Below the pieces are notes generated by a model, which was not told the DNA's origin, did no database searches, and saw only the letters and a program-made list of their open reading frames with translations. Positions 7,406 through 16,817 of a DNA stretch of 31,207 nt are shown here, piece after piece (positions within the stretch are counted from its first letter, which is position 1; every line of letters starts with the position of its first letter). Both the position numbers and the translations under genes were made by a program. The DNA lies in the IMG/VR virus record IMGVR_UViG_3300048839_000217, positions 1 to 31,207 of that record. One strand, written 5' to 3'. Origin of the DNA: a virus.

Positions 7406-8881
7406 TTAGTCTGTTACAACGGTAGTTTCTGTTGTAGTTGTTAGATCATAGTAAAGTCGGAAGTTTTTCGCATATGCAGTATTAGGAGATGCAGTTTGTT
7501 CTTTTATAAAAAGATATATTCTATCACCATTTTTAACAGAAAAATCTTCTGAAAATGTTACATATGTTGTACTATTGGTTGATCGTTCTGTACCAACATC
7601 AACACCATTGATATAAACCCTACCATACGCATTATAAGATGATCCACCATTTTTTAAATCGAATTTTATGCGAATTGAACTTAATCCAGCCTGTATATTA
7701 TCAATCAATATATCTTTAACACCTACATATGAATTTGATGTTGTACTTCTCTCTGTATCAGCACTTTGTTTGAGTGTATCCGAAGCTACAGCTTTAATTG
7801 TTGTATGTGTATGTAAAATTGTAGATCCGCCATCCGTTAAATCTGTTTGTGTTGCTACACTCATCTGACTAGCAGGTGGATTAAGCATTTTAAATACGTC
7901 ATCTGTAGCATCATACTGAACCTGTACAATCATTCCAGCTTCAATATCGCCAGTTTCGGTGTCTTGATCGTCAAACTTTTTGATTGCTTTTGCTCCTAGA
8001 GTGTTTACATTGAGCGTACAAGCTCCTGTATTAGCTGTGTTTGCTTTAAACGTTAGTGTTCTTCCTTCTAGTGCAGCAAGGTTTGCAGGTACTTGATCTA
8101 ACGTAATTACATAAGTATCATTTGCTTGGGAGTCAGCAGCATAAAGTTTCTGTAACGAGTATTGAGGAATTTTTTGTGTGTTATCGTCTATGATCTTAAC
8201 ACTTGAACCTCCGTTATCCTTAAAATAAAGTGAATTTGAATCACTTGTATTTTGATAAAGCTCTCCATTGTTAGCGTCAGCAGGTGCAGCAGTACGAGTT
8301 GTTACGTTTGCAGGTGCAGCAGTATCAACACGAACCCACGTTGTACCGTCGTTTGAGTATTCGGCATACCCTGCTATGTTTCTTCGGATTAAACCTTTTT
8401 TTCCTACGTTATCCTTAACTGAAAATGTCATTGTAGAAGCTGTTTCATCTCCGATCACGAGTTCTGTACCACCACTTGCTATATCTCCAAAAGCCCACGA
8501 CATAAGTTGTAAAACGTGGAATTGACTAATAACTCCGATCACTTGACTCCCACTAGGGAGGTCAATATCATAATCAACATCAACAGCACTAGCGTCTATT
8601 CCTGATCTCTTTAATCCTCGTACAACGTTAGTAGCATTGTAGGCATCTGTGAACCCACTTGCAGGCACATAGACAACTAAAATTTTCTTGTCGGTTGTTC
8701 GTTGGATAGCGAGATAGATTGCTTTCGTCACTGCTGTAGCGTCATCTCCTTGATAGATTGGACTATCGAATTTAAGATTTGTTGACCCTGCGGCACTTGG
8801 CTCAGCTAATCGAATAATCGGCGTATCTGGTGTGCCTATTTGCATAAGCTCAATGTCTTGTAATTTTGTAATGTCTGCCAT
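7406..8881 (-). CDS. Tail fibre-like virion protein
   Basis: A 491-residue, beta-rich, Thr/Ser/Asn-rich protein. Residues 1-145 form a distinct N-terminal domain. About 195-235 is a short linker typical of fibre proteins (GELYQNTSDSNSLYFKD). About 255-335 matches the kind of beta domain often found in tail fibres (YVITLDQVPANLAAL, then TGACTLNVNTLGAKAI and VQVQYDATDDVFKML). The last ~130 residues look like a beta-sandwich. It follows the nozzle gene, so it may attach at the tail tip and contact the cell. Family membership is by composition and motif memory only. Confidence 0.5.
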   Translation of the reverse strand: MADITKLQDIELMQIGTPDTPIIRLAEPSAAGSTNLKFDSPIYQGDDATAVTKAIYLAIQRTTDKKILVVYVPASGFTDAYNATNVVRGLKRSGIDASAVDVDYDIDLPSGSQVIGVISQFHVLQLMSWAFGDIASGGTELVIGDETASTMTFSVKDNVGKKGLIRRNIAGYAEYSNDGTTWVRVDTAAPANVTTRTAAPADANNGELYQNTSDSNSLYFKDNGGSSVKIIDDNTQKIPQYSLQKLYAADSQANDTYVITLDQVPANLAALEGRTLTFKANTANTGACTLNVNTLGAKAIKKFDDQDTETGDIEAGMIVQVQYDATDDVFKMLNPPASQMSVATQTDLTDGGSTILHTHTTIKAVASDTLKQSADTERSTTSNSYVGVKDILIDNIQAGLSSIRIKFDLKNGGSSYNAYGRVYINGVDVGTERSTNSTTYVTFSEDFSVKNGDRIYLFIKEQTASPNTAYAKNFRLYYDLTTTTETTVVTD

Positions 8882-8912
8882 AATTTTAGGTTAAAAATTT
8901 TATACGAAAATT

Positions 8913-10715
8913 TTAGGTTAATAAATTAGAACGTTGTCTGCGTTGTTCAACGGTGTCTATTGACACAAAAGATATAATATGTGGTGAAGTGTCTATTCCT
9001 TGTATTTTTAAGATATAAAGCATATATCCATAAGCCTTCTTAGAGTCGCCATAAGCTGTTGTCCAAAGAAGACCGTTGTTTTCTGGTGTGGAAACATACC
9101 CACTTGTTCCGTATCCACTTGAACCATATCCACTCATCAGTACACTTCCGCCGTTATTCAGTAATTCGTAGCTTACTACGTCTTCTTCACTTCCTCCACC
9201 TTCAGGGATAGCATCAAAGTTTATATTTATAGGTTGATTAGAAGTTAAAAATGCTCCAATATCAACCCGTACAAGGTCTTTTAATGAGTCGAGTGATCCT
9301 ACATTCATTGGTTGTTTGTACTTATACTCTACTGGACTTCCATCATCATCATAGATATTATCAGGGAATAATTCAATAATCTTAGGAGAATTTGAGGAAA
9401 TACCATAGACTTTATCGCCACTCTTGACGAAACGTGCTATAGATAGTCCTGTAATCATTCCCCACGATACTTTTTTATTCAAAGTTCTTGTATCAAACCA
9501 ATAGATTATATTGTTTTTATCGGAGTCGTATGCTGTAGTAGTGAGAAGTATATTATATCTCTCCAAATAAACCCTATCTGAATTTGTATTATTTATGAGT
9601 GAAAAATCTCCAAAAGAAGAAGTTAGGTTTATAAGTCTTCCATCTCTTTGAAGTAAGTATTCTCCATTCTCGTTTCCAAAGTGTATTCCGAAAGGAGTAG
9701 TATTTGCTCCTCGTTCTCCACCTGCATTAATAGGATCAAAGAATGTTTGTAAATCTTGCGACATTGTTCCTCCTATATCTGATACAGTTCGTAAAAATGA
9801 AGCGTAGCCGTCTTTATAGAAGATTACTATCTGTGCAGGAGATGATTTGTCTGATTGATCGAAGATAGCTATATCTGTAAGCTCACCAGCTTTTCCATAA
9901 TCCAATAAAAACCCTTTTGTTGCATCTGCTAATTGTGTCCAGCTATCAAAATATGGTGCTACTGTATCCTCATCAGAAGCAATAGCTCTCCAAGGTGCTG
10001 ATAGACTACCTTTTACGATATTCCCAGCAATTAAACGCTTCTCGTAAATAGCGAGTCGTGTACAATAAGGAGAGCCGCTTATTTCTTCTGTTACCCATTT
10101 CACTACTCCGTTTGCGACTGCTGCACCTGTTGCAGAGTCGGTGATAGCTTCGTTGTTTTGAAATGTACCACTTATATTGTCAAGTGTTAATGTTCCTGTA
10201 GCTCCAGCGTCAGCGTCATAGACTATCAAAGCCGTTGCTCCACTCGTTCCGCCTGTTAAAATCTGTCCGACTGCGAAGTTTGCTGATTGTCCATCATAAT
10301 CTAAAGCTAAGTATGTTCTGTAAATTTTATTCCCTGTTCCGTTACAAGAATAAGCATACGCACCATATCGTACAATATCTTCTAAATTAGTTATAAAATC
10401 TGTTTTAATTGACGTTATAGAGCCTGTTGACTTGTTTATGGATGCAAGTACCGTTCCGTACCCAAAGATGATATAATCGGCATTAAAATCAAGAATTATA
10501 AGCCCTGGTAAGTTAGATGTAACTTGCCCTAATGTTTTTGATCCTTTTCGTTTTTCTATCTTTCCTTGTTCTCTAATAAGGTAGTTTACAATCTCTGTAG
10601 CTTGATTAGTGTTTAAGAGTTGTTGAAGTGTAGCATTATTCTGACCTTCAATAGCCCCAAGTGTTATCTTTTTAGATTTTGCAATGTTGACTGGTTTTTG
10701 GATAGCGTAAGGCAT
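8913..10715 (-). CDS. Tail nozzle / stabilisation-like protein with inserted module
   Basis: The 600-residue protein starts with a pattern common to podovirus nozzle proteins: an N-terminal segment ending in an Arg/Lys-rich stretch (REQGKIEKRKGSKTLG, 48-63), then beta-propeller-like strands (ILDFNADYIIFGYG and similar). Residues about 136-205 are a discrete insert (GGTSGAT core) that recurs in two other virion proteins of this genome. The C-terminal part contains Gly/Ser/Tyr repeats (GYGSSGYGTSGY, near 540-551). It lies directly after the adaptor gene and a tiny 44-residue gene, the normal adaptor-nozzle order. The nozzle call rests on order, size and fold pattern; another tail structural role is possible. 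Confidence 0.55.
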   Translation of the reverse strand: MPYAIQKPVNIAKSKKITLGAIEGQNNATLQQLLNTNQATEIVNYLIREQGKIEKRKGSKTLGQVTSNLPGLIILDFNADYIIFGYGTVLASINKSTGSITSIKTDFITNLEDIVRYGAYAYSCNGTGNKIYRTYLALDYDGQSANFAVGQILTGGTSGATALIVYDADAGATGTLTLDNISGTFQNNEAITDSATGAAVANGVVKWVTEEISGSPYCTRLAIYEKRLIAGNIVKGSLSAPWRAIASDEDTVAPYFDSWTQLADATKGFLLDYGKAGELTDIAIFDQSDKSSPAQIVIFYKDGYASFLRTVSDIGGTMSQDLQTFFDPINAGGERGANTTPFGIHFGNENGEYLLQRDGRLINLTSSFGDFSLINNTNSDRVYLERYNILLTTTAYDSDKNNIIYWFDTRTLNKKVSWGMITGLSIARFVKSGDKVYGISSNSPKIIELFPDNIYDDDGSPVEYKYKQPMNVGSLDSLKDLVRVDIGAFLTSNQPININFDAIPEGGGSEEDVVSYELLNNGGSVLMSGYGSSGYGTSGYVSTPENNGLLWTTAYGDSKKAYGYMLYILKIQGIDTSPHIISFVSIDTVEQRRQRSNLLT

Positions 10716-10716
10716 A

Positions 10717-10851
10717 TTATCGTTTCGTTAGTTTATTTTTAATTGACTGCCTAGTAAATAAATGGTTTATTACTTCTTGTCGTTCTGATACCTTATTTAC
10801 TTTTTTACGTTTTGTAACGTATGTTTTAATTATTTCTCGTAATTTTCTCAT
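10717..10851 (-). CDS. Small basic protein, 44 aa
   Basis: This short frame is tightly packed. Its ATG overlaps the adaptor stop as ATGA (10848-10851), and its TAA lies one base before the nozzle ATG, so it fills the gap exactly. The product is very basic (MRKLREIIKTYVTKRKK and a C-terminal NKLTKR) and helical. Function is unknown. It could be a small virion component or a DNA-binding peptide. The perfect packing between two genes is the main reason to believe it is real. Confidence 0.6.
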   Translation of the reverse strand: MRKLREIIKTYVTKRKKVNKVSERQEVINHLFTRQSIKNKLTKR

Positions 10852-11951
10852 AGATAGTTTTTATAGCGTGTAGTTGGTGTTTTATAATACATGTCAGACA
10901 TATTTTGTATCCTCATAACTCGTGGAGATTTCTTGATAGTGTTTAGCATATCGTTGAGTGCGTTTAAGTATCGTTGAGATGCTAAAATCTCTCCATTTTG
11001 GTCTTGTCTCCATTGTTGCCAATACACTTCTATTGCGTGTTGTACAAATTCCTTGTATCGTACTGGTATAATAGTGCTTTCTGCTGTTGATGTAACCTCA
11101 CTAAGACCAGGGATATATCGTAAAACATATACTTCAGATGTGGTAGGTGTTGGTGTAAGATTGATATTTGAAGCATCTAACCAATATCCTTTTGTACTAC
11201 TTCCGAAATCTGTTTCACTTAATTTTTGATCGTAGAAATCAAAGGAAGATACTGTTCCGTTAGATGTAGCAGATCCTCCTAATGATCCTGTTAGTGTTTC
11301 GTTATCCTGGAATGATCCTGAAACGTTTATCATTGTTATCGTACCAGCTAGACCGTAATCAGTGATATATGCTATAGTACCAGTTGCTCCTGATGTACCG
11401 CCTGTTACTGTTTCTCCTATAGTGAAATTAGCTGTTGTATTGTCGTAGTTTAATGCTCCATAGGTTCCACTTCCTGATTGTGTGAAATATAAACCACCTA
11501 CTTGATTATATTGATAGCTGTTAGGTAGAGAATAAGCAGATGTAAAATCTATTGTTTTTACGATATGTGTTTGGAGATAGTCATTTGGATTGATCGATAC
11601 AAACTTTGGATATAAGAATTGTTCTAAAAAATTTATCCATTGAAAAAACTCTGTATCTCCAGCACCTCCTAGGTTACCTTTATAGACAGTGAAAATATCT
11701 TTAATATCGTCAACATCCATTCCGTCTTGAAGGATAACTGGCGCAGATGTCCAATAGTCAACGTGTATACTGGCACCTAATGGCGGTGCAAAATTAAGTG
11801 TCAATACACTTCCAAGTCGTGTATATCCTTGTGTGTATGCAATATCACTGACAAATATGTCGTCTATTTGATATACGTCATTTGCTAGTGTGAAAACCTT
11901 GTTTGATCCGTCTACTACACCTGTTGGTACTTCTTTCGGTATAAATGCCAT
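10848..11951 (-). CDS. Head-tail adaptor-like protein with beta domain and inserted module
   Basis: Residues 1-68 form a small beta domain (VDGSNKVFTLAND, then a strand-turn-strand ending HVDYW) common in phage structural proteins. Residues 80-135 and 285-367 are helical (FFQWINFLEQFLYPKF; EFVQHAIEVYWQQWRQDQNG), like helical-bundle head-tail adaptors. Between them, at about 168-234, sits the same GGTSGAT module found in the nozzle and the 219-residue protein. The position just before the nozzle gene supports a ring under the portal. The unusual parts are the added beta domain and the insert, probably exposed on the outside. Role inferred; no single diagnostic motif. Confidence 0.5.
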   Translation of the reverse strand: MAFIPKEVPTGVVDGSNKVFTLANDVYQIDDIFVSDIAYTQGYTRLGSVLTLNFAPPLGASIHVDYWTSAPVILQDGMDVDDIKDIFTVYKGNLGGAGDTEFFQWINFLEQFLYPKFVSINPNDYLQTHIVKTIDFTSAYSLPNSYQYNQVGGLYFTQSGSGTYGALNYDNTTANFTIGETVTGGTSGATGTIAYITDYGLAGTITMINVSGSFQDNETLTGSLGGSATSNGTVSSFDFYDQKLSETDFGSSTKGYWLDASNINLTPTPTTSEVYVLRYIPGLSEVTSTAESTIIPVRYKEFVQHAIEVYWQQWRQDQNGEILASQRYLNALNDMLNTIKKSPRVMRIQNMSDMYYKTPTTRYKNYL

Positions 11952-11952
11952 G

Positions 11953-12159
11953 TTATTTTATAATTAACGTAAGTAAAGCTCCTATTACTGATAAGCAAAT
12001 TATTGATATAAATCCTATCATTGCGTTCTCCACCCATATAGGAGCAAACTTGCTCTCGAGTTTGTCGAACTTGGCAATAAGAAGATCTACTTTGCATTCA
12101 ATATTCTTGTTTTGTTCTTCCATACGAGCAATTTTAATGAGTGTAGATTCTTTTTCCAT
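11953..12159 (-). CDS. XhlA-like coiled-coil membrane protein (holin accessory)
   Basis: A 68-residue protein with a coiled coil (about 1-40: ARMEEQNKNIECKVDLLIAKFDKLESK) followed by one membrane span (about 47-67). This is the layout of haemolysin XhlA-type proteins, small membrane proteins that work with holins in some phages. It ends two bases before the adaptor ATG and follows the spike gene. It is about 10 kb from the endolysin, so if it helps lysis it is not in a classic cassette. It could also be a membrane-bound virion or superinfection protein. Confidence 0.5.
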   Translation of the reverse strand: MEKESTLIKIARMEEQNKNIECKVDLLIAKFDKLESKFAPIWVENAMIGFISIICLSVIGALLTLIIK

Positions 12160-12179
12160 GAAGTAAGATAGTAAATAAA

Positions 12180-15100
12180 TTATTTAACACCGATTTGTCG
12201 GCTACCGATAGTATCAATTTGATAGTGGAAATCTATTTCTAACAATAAAGGTAATTGTCCACTTGCAGTACCAGCCCAAGTGTCGTCTGTTCCTGTATCT
12301 GTTCGTTTAATGTTACATATAAGCATAGATGATATTCCTTGACCTGTTCCAGAGATTACTATGTCAGGTGTCATTTGATGTTTCCAGTCTGTACCATCAC
12401 AAGCGTCTGATAAATCAAGTGTTGTCATTGTACCGAAATTACTGTTCAATGATGCCCAAGTATAGTCTAATTTCCAACCAACCGTAGCTCCATTCTCCTC
12501 ATTACCTCTTGTACCTGGTGTCCAATGTATATGAGCGTAAATATCTGTTCCTGGTTTATATCCATGTGGTAATTGAATTGTAAATGAAGCTATATCATTT
12601 TTAGCGAACTCATAAAGATATGTTGTTGTTCCACTTCCTCCTGGTTGTACTGCTACTATGTTAGGATCAGATATACCAGGACGATCAAACGAACCTGGTA
12701 CAACTCTCATATCATCCCATACCGTTTCTTGTAATTCGAGTGTTTTATCTGTTCCACAAGCTATCTTTAGGTCACTTGGTGCAATGTCGTTTGTTGTTAT
12801 ATATCCATTTGTTCCGTCGTAATAGAGACTCATATCTTTACCAGCTCCGAACAATAGTTTATTAGAGTCAGCTGTTGTCATTAGCACATCACCCCTTAGT
12901 ATTGTTTCTATTACACTGCTGTTCCCCAATACTACTTGATTACTCTTAGTTGAAAATGCAGTATTACCTAAAACTATAGTGTTACCAACATTCATAACCT
13001 GACCATTTGCTTCTAATGCACATTGATACCCAATAAATATATTTTTTGAACCAGTAAAATTATTACTCTGATTAAGCATTGTTTGGTATCCCATTGCGAT
13101 ATTACCTGTACCAGTAATAGATACTGTATTAGTATATCCACAATGACCACCAACAAATACTGAGCCAGTACCTGTACATCTTGAACCTGAAAAATCTCCT
13201 ACATGGATAGTATTACTAGATGTTGAATTACCACCACTCTCTACACCAACACATATCTTATCAGCACCACTAGCGTTTCTACCAGAAGCAGACCCTATAA
13301 ATGTTTGTCTACCACTTGTTGAATTAGCAGACCCTGACCTATAACCAATATAAGTATTTTCACCACCTACACCACCCAAAATAGAATTACCAGCTTCAAA
13401 CCCTAATGTTGTTAATTGAGAGTCTATATTCATTGCCGTCTGACCTTCTACTGTTATATATCTTGTTGTCGTATTGACTTTATAATATGCCTCATTGGTA
13501 GATGATGGTAGACTTGCATCAGGTGTACTATCTAAATATGTAGTATCTGTATTATTATTTATGTCTATCAACTTAGCCATCAAGTAAGAAAAATCATCAA
13601 CCCTACATCTATAAATTCTTCTGCCAGTAACTCTATGGTCTGTTGATACTGGCAACGTTAATAATATTTGTTGGTTACCTGCTGTTGTATTTATTGCTGC
13701 ACTTATTTTAGGAGTAGACTCTCCTAATGCTGTTAAATAACTAACTCTATAATAATATCTGCCAACCTCTAGCCCTGCACCTGCTTGTATAGCACCTGTT
13801 ACAGATGCAGGAGCAGAAACTCTTTTTATATCTATTCCTATATCAGTCCTAATCATATCAGTTACGCCTGTGCCAATAATAGTAAATTTATAATCAGGAG
13901 TCGTTGTTCCTATTCCTACTCTATTATTAGTAGCATCTACAAAAAGTGTATTAGTGTCTACAGTTAAGTTATTTGTTACCGCTACTGCAGGAAACGTAAA
14001 TGTTCCGACTGTTGTCTGTGGTGTTGTTTGGTCGAGCTTGAGTCCTGTAGAGTCAGAAAGATAATTAGTACCTCCATTTATTGTACACCCATAATAGGAA
14101 ACTATATTCCATTTTCCGTTAGTAAACAACAATTCAACTGTATCTCCAACGTCATTAAACACAATAGAGGTATACCCATTCACACTAGAAGGTGTGAGTG
14201 TTGCATCTCCTCCGTCTGTTATCATTGTTATTGTTTTACACATTCCTTCTTGTGCTATAGCTAATGTATTTGTAGTGCTACCAGATGTTGTATCTATTAA
14301 TGATTTACTGGCAAACGGATTTAATGCACCATTAGCAGAAATTGTTTCAGTATAATTTATAATGCCATCTGTAAGGAAGTTTGTAGTAGTTGCAGAGAAT
14401 ACAACTGTTTTAGCATCTTTTACAGTATTTCTTAAAAATGTACCTGTATTAACATTTCCTGTCCATTCAATAGATTTAGGAGAATCTGTATCAATATAGT
14501 TGTCGTTCACAAAAACATCTTCTGAACTTAAACTTCTAATCCATAAGCCACGATCATTACCACCATATAACTTATTACCTCTAAATGTAAAATTTGTTCC
14601 TCTATATAAATTAACTAAAGATCCAGCAGCAGAAGTTGTAGAATTTCTAAATGTATTATTTTCTATTGTCCATCCTATTGGATATTCCATTACCAATGCA
14701 CTTTGTGAAATACCACCTCCATCAAAAACACAATTTCTAATAGAGCAATCTTGTACAATACCGCCATCTGAATCTAGCCAAAATGGATAGCCAGTATATA
14801 TAGATGTTGTTATATCTCCACCTTCTAAATGAAAATTTGTAAGTGTACCTAATGGATTAACAGCCACATTAACACCAGAACCAGAGTATACTAAATCTGT
14901 TAATTTAATTATTGGATTTATAATACTAACATTCTCAACTACCTTACCAGCATCTGCTTGAACAATAATACCATGCTTTGTTGCATTCAATATTATTGGA
15001 TTTATAATTTTAAGGTTTGTTATATCGTAATCGAACTTCATACCCTCCCTACCAATAGTTTTTACCTGTGTACCATTGACAAACAAATTATTATATACTA

Positions 15101-15932
15101 TATTATTACCACCTTGTACCCTAAATCCATTACCATAAGTGTCTTGTGTGTAACAATGTTCTAAATATACATTATCACAACCTACGGTAAATATACCTTG
15201 TCCAACATTATTTGCATATCTACCAGCTTCATATACTCTACATCTTATATAACTTAAAAAACTACTGTTTTGTGCTTTAAATGATGTTCCAAGAGTGTTA
15301 TATGCACTACAATCCTTAACCATAACATTATTACAACTTCTTGGATAAAAGAAAGTACCACCTTGATAACTATTTGGTGTGAAGTTTTCAGCATTACCAT
15401 AAAAAGATATATCTTCTACAGACATATCGTGATCTTGATCGTCAAATACTGTTTCTGTATAATTCTCTATTGATATTCCTAGAGGATAATTTTTATCTAT
15501 ATAATCTATTTTAAAAATAGTATTCTCAATACCATCTCCAACAAGACGACATTTTGATTTTAATACTATAGATATATTAAATAAATTACCTTCTTCTTCG
15601 TAATCAACATCTGCGTATTGTATGCCTAGATTATATGTACCTTTTTTTACTCTTATTATACCACCACCTAATGAGGATACATAATCAATAGCTTCTTGTA
15701 TCTGTACTTGATCGTCTACTCCATCACACACATAGTCAGCATCACTTGTTCCTACTGTTACTGTTGTTTTGTATTGAAAATTATCGTTAATATCATCAAA
15801 CTCAAATTCTGTTTCTGATTTTACTTTCATAAACTTTCCAACATTACTTGGAAACGTTGAAAGAGAAGGTATTGCGTCTAATTTACCACCATCTACTAAT
15901 ACATCATTTACAACTGTTCTTGGATATGTCAT
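12180..15932 (-). CDS. Large multi-domain tail spike, beta-helix plus beta-roll
   Basis: The 1250-residue protein has a clear domain order. Residues 1-55 are a likely particle-binding segment. From about 60 comes a pectate-lyase-type right-handed beta-helix (opening ADYVCDGVDDQVQIQEAID, then repeated short strands with Asn ladders to about 520). Around 670-690 is a GVDATNNRVGIG-like linker (seen as VDATNNRVGIGTTTP). About 705-830 looks like a beta-sandwich (RYYYRVSYLTALGEST ... RRIYRCRVDD). About 850-1000 carries YadA-head-like beta-roll repeats (YIGYRSGS, FIGSASGR, FVGGHCGY, FIGYQCAL). The last ~180 residues are a separate domain (QLPHGYKPGTDIYAHIHW). This fits a trimeric spike that binds and perhaps degrades surface polysaccharide. 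Catalytic residues cannot be picked out by eye. Confidence 0.7.
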   Translation of the reverse strand: MTYPRTVVNDVLVDGGKLDAIPSLSTFPSNVGKFMKVKSETEFEFDDINDNFQYKTTVTVGTSDADYVCDGVDDQVQIQEAIDYVSSLGGGIIRVKKGTYNLGIQYADVDYEEEGNLFNISIVLKSKCRLVGDGIENTIFKIDYIDKNYPLGISIENYTETVFDDQDHDMSVEDISFYGNAENFTPNSYQGGTFFYPRSCNNVMVKDCSAYNTLGTSFKAQNSSFLSYIRCRVYEAGRYANNVGQGIFTVGCDNVYLEHCYTQDTYGNGFRVQGGNNIVYNNLFVNGTQVKTIGREGMKFDYDITNLKIINPIILNATKHGIIVQADAGKVVENVSIINPIIKLTDLVYSGSGVNVAVNPLGTLTNFHLEGGDITTSIYTGYPFWLDSDGGIVQDCSIRNCVFDGGGISQSALVMEYPIGWTIENNTFRNSTTSAAGSLVNLYRGTNFTFRGNKLYGGNDRGLWIRSLSSEDVFVNDNYIDTDSPKSIEWTGNVNTGTFLRNTVKDAKTVVFSATTTNFLTDGIINYTETISANGALNPFASKSLIDTTSGSTTNTLAIAQEGMCKTITMITDGGDATLTPSSVNGYTSIVFNDVGDTVELLFTNGKWNIVSYYGCTINGGTNYLSDSTGLKLDQTTPQTTVGTFTFPAVAVTNNLTVDTNTLFVDATNNRVGIGTTTPDYKFTIIGTGVTDMIRTDIGIDIKRVSAPASVTGAIQAGAGLEVGRYYYRVSYLTALGESTPKISAAINTTAGNQQILLTLPVSTDHRVTGRRIYRCRVDDFSYLMAKLIDINNNTDTTYLDSTPDASLPSSTNEAYYKVNTTTRYITVEGQTAMNIDSQLTTLGFEAGNSILGGVGGENTYIGYRSGSANSTSGRQTFIGSASGRNASGADKICVGVESGGNSTSSNTIHVGDFSGSRCTGTGSVFVGGHCGYTNTVSITGTGNIAMGYQTMLNQSNNFTGSKNIFIGYQCALEANGQVMNVGNTIVLGNTAFSTKSNQVVLGNSSVIETILRGDVLMTTADSNKLLFGAGKDMSLYYDGTNGYITTNDIAPSDLKIACGTDKTLELQETVWDDMRVVPGSFDRPGISDPNIVAVQPGGSGTTTYLYEFAKNDIASFTIQLPHGYKPGTDIYAHIHWTPGTRGNEENGATVGWKLDYTWASLNSNFGTMTTLDLSDACDGTDWKHQMTPDIVISGTGQGISSMLICNIKRTDTGTDDTWAGTASGQLPLLLEIDFHYQIDTIGSRQIGVK

Positions 15933-15956
15933 AATTAAAATTATACAAATGCTATA

Positions 15957-16799
15957 TTAGTTTAATGCTACCCAACCTCCACCAGAGTAGATATATAATT
16001 TATTGTTTGTAGAATCTGCTACAACAGCAACCTTTCCAGTATAAGCTGTTGGAGTTCCTGTTGGTTGACCTGCACAAGAAGGAACATAGAGGAATCCATC
16101 TGTTGCATTGGTTGCAATAGCTGCTTGACTTCCACAAATAACATTATTTAAATTCGTTACTGTGAATCTTTCTGCTGCTGCTGCACCACTAGCTAACCAT
16201 ACAGAGAAGTCTGCTGAACCTGTAGAAGCGTGATGAGATACATTTTTAAAAGCTAAAAACCCAGTATTCATATTACCAGCATTAATGTTCATCAGCGAAG
16301 CATAATTTCCTACCACTGTAGAAGTATTTTTTATTTGAAAAAATGATGTTGGAGATGTTGTGGTTGTACTCGAAAATTGTGTTCTAATTTTGCCCAAATT
16401 ATTAGTAAAAAGCCCTGCTGATGTTAGAGTCAATATAGTTGTCGTACTATATTTAGTTGTTAGAATTGCAACGTTGCTGGTTGTGCTTGGTATGCTTTGT
16501 ACTGTCCAATTTCCTTTCGCTTCTGCACTTCCTGTCCACTGAGAACTCTCTAATGACAAAATACCTGAACTCTTTTGTGTGTTATAAGCATCTGCATTAG
16601 CACCAATCTGTGCTAATTTGAGTTGTTGGTTTGTGGTATCTACATTGATAACTGGTGTTGTACCATCTGCTTTCATTATTTGGATCGCCGTGGTAGAGTC
16701 TGAAGGTGGTTTAATGAGAGGTGTTTTGAGTGAAGACGTTACTACTAGATCAGCAACCTCATCATCAACATTTTTATATTTATACGTTGAGAAAGACAT
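15957..16799 (-). CDS. Accessory virion / fibre-type protein, 280 aa
   Basis: A Thr/Ser/Asn/Ala-rich beta protein. Its N-terminal part has VINVDTTNQQLKLAQIGA, a linker type seen in fibre proteins. The last 50 residues (GFLYVPSCAGQPTGTP, then KVAVVADSTNNKLYIYSGG and a Trp) form a small C-terminal domain that I recall from many environmental phage structural proteins. It lies between the 219-residue module protein and the spike, each gap under 30 bases. The likely role is a short fibre or a spike-associated protein. No enzymatic signature is visible. Confidence 0.5.
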   Translation of the reverse strand: MSFSTYKYKNVDDEVADLVVTSSLKTPLIKPPSDSTTAIQIMKADGTTPVINVDTTNQQLKLAQIGANADAYNTQKSSGILSLESSQWTGSAEAKGNWTVQSIPSTTSNVAILTTKYSTTTILTLTSAGLFTNNLGKIRTQFSSTTTTSPTSFFQIKNTSTVVGNYASLMNINAGNMNTGFLAFKNVSHHASTGSADFSVWLASGAAAAERFTVTNLNNVICGSQAAIATNATDGFLYVPSCAGQPTGTPTAYTGKVAVVADSTNNKLYIYSGGGWVALN

Positions 16800-16817
16800 A
16801 AAATTTATGTTAAAAAA

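Noticed and set aside
11915-12097. A 60-codon minus-strand frame across the XhlA-like gene and the adaptor start
   Set aside because: It overlaps the better-supported XhlA-like frame and the adaptor start, and shows no protein-like pattern.
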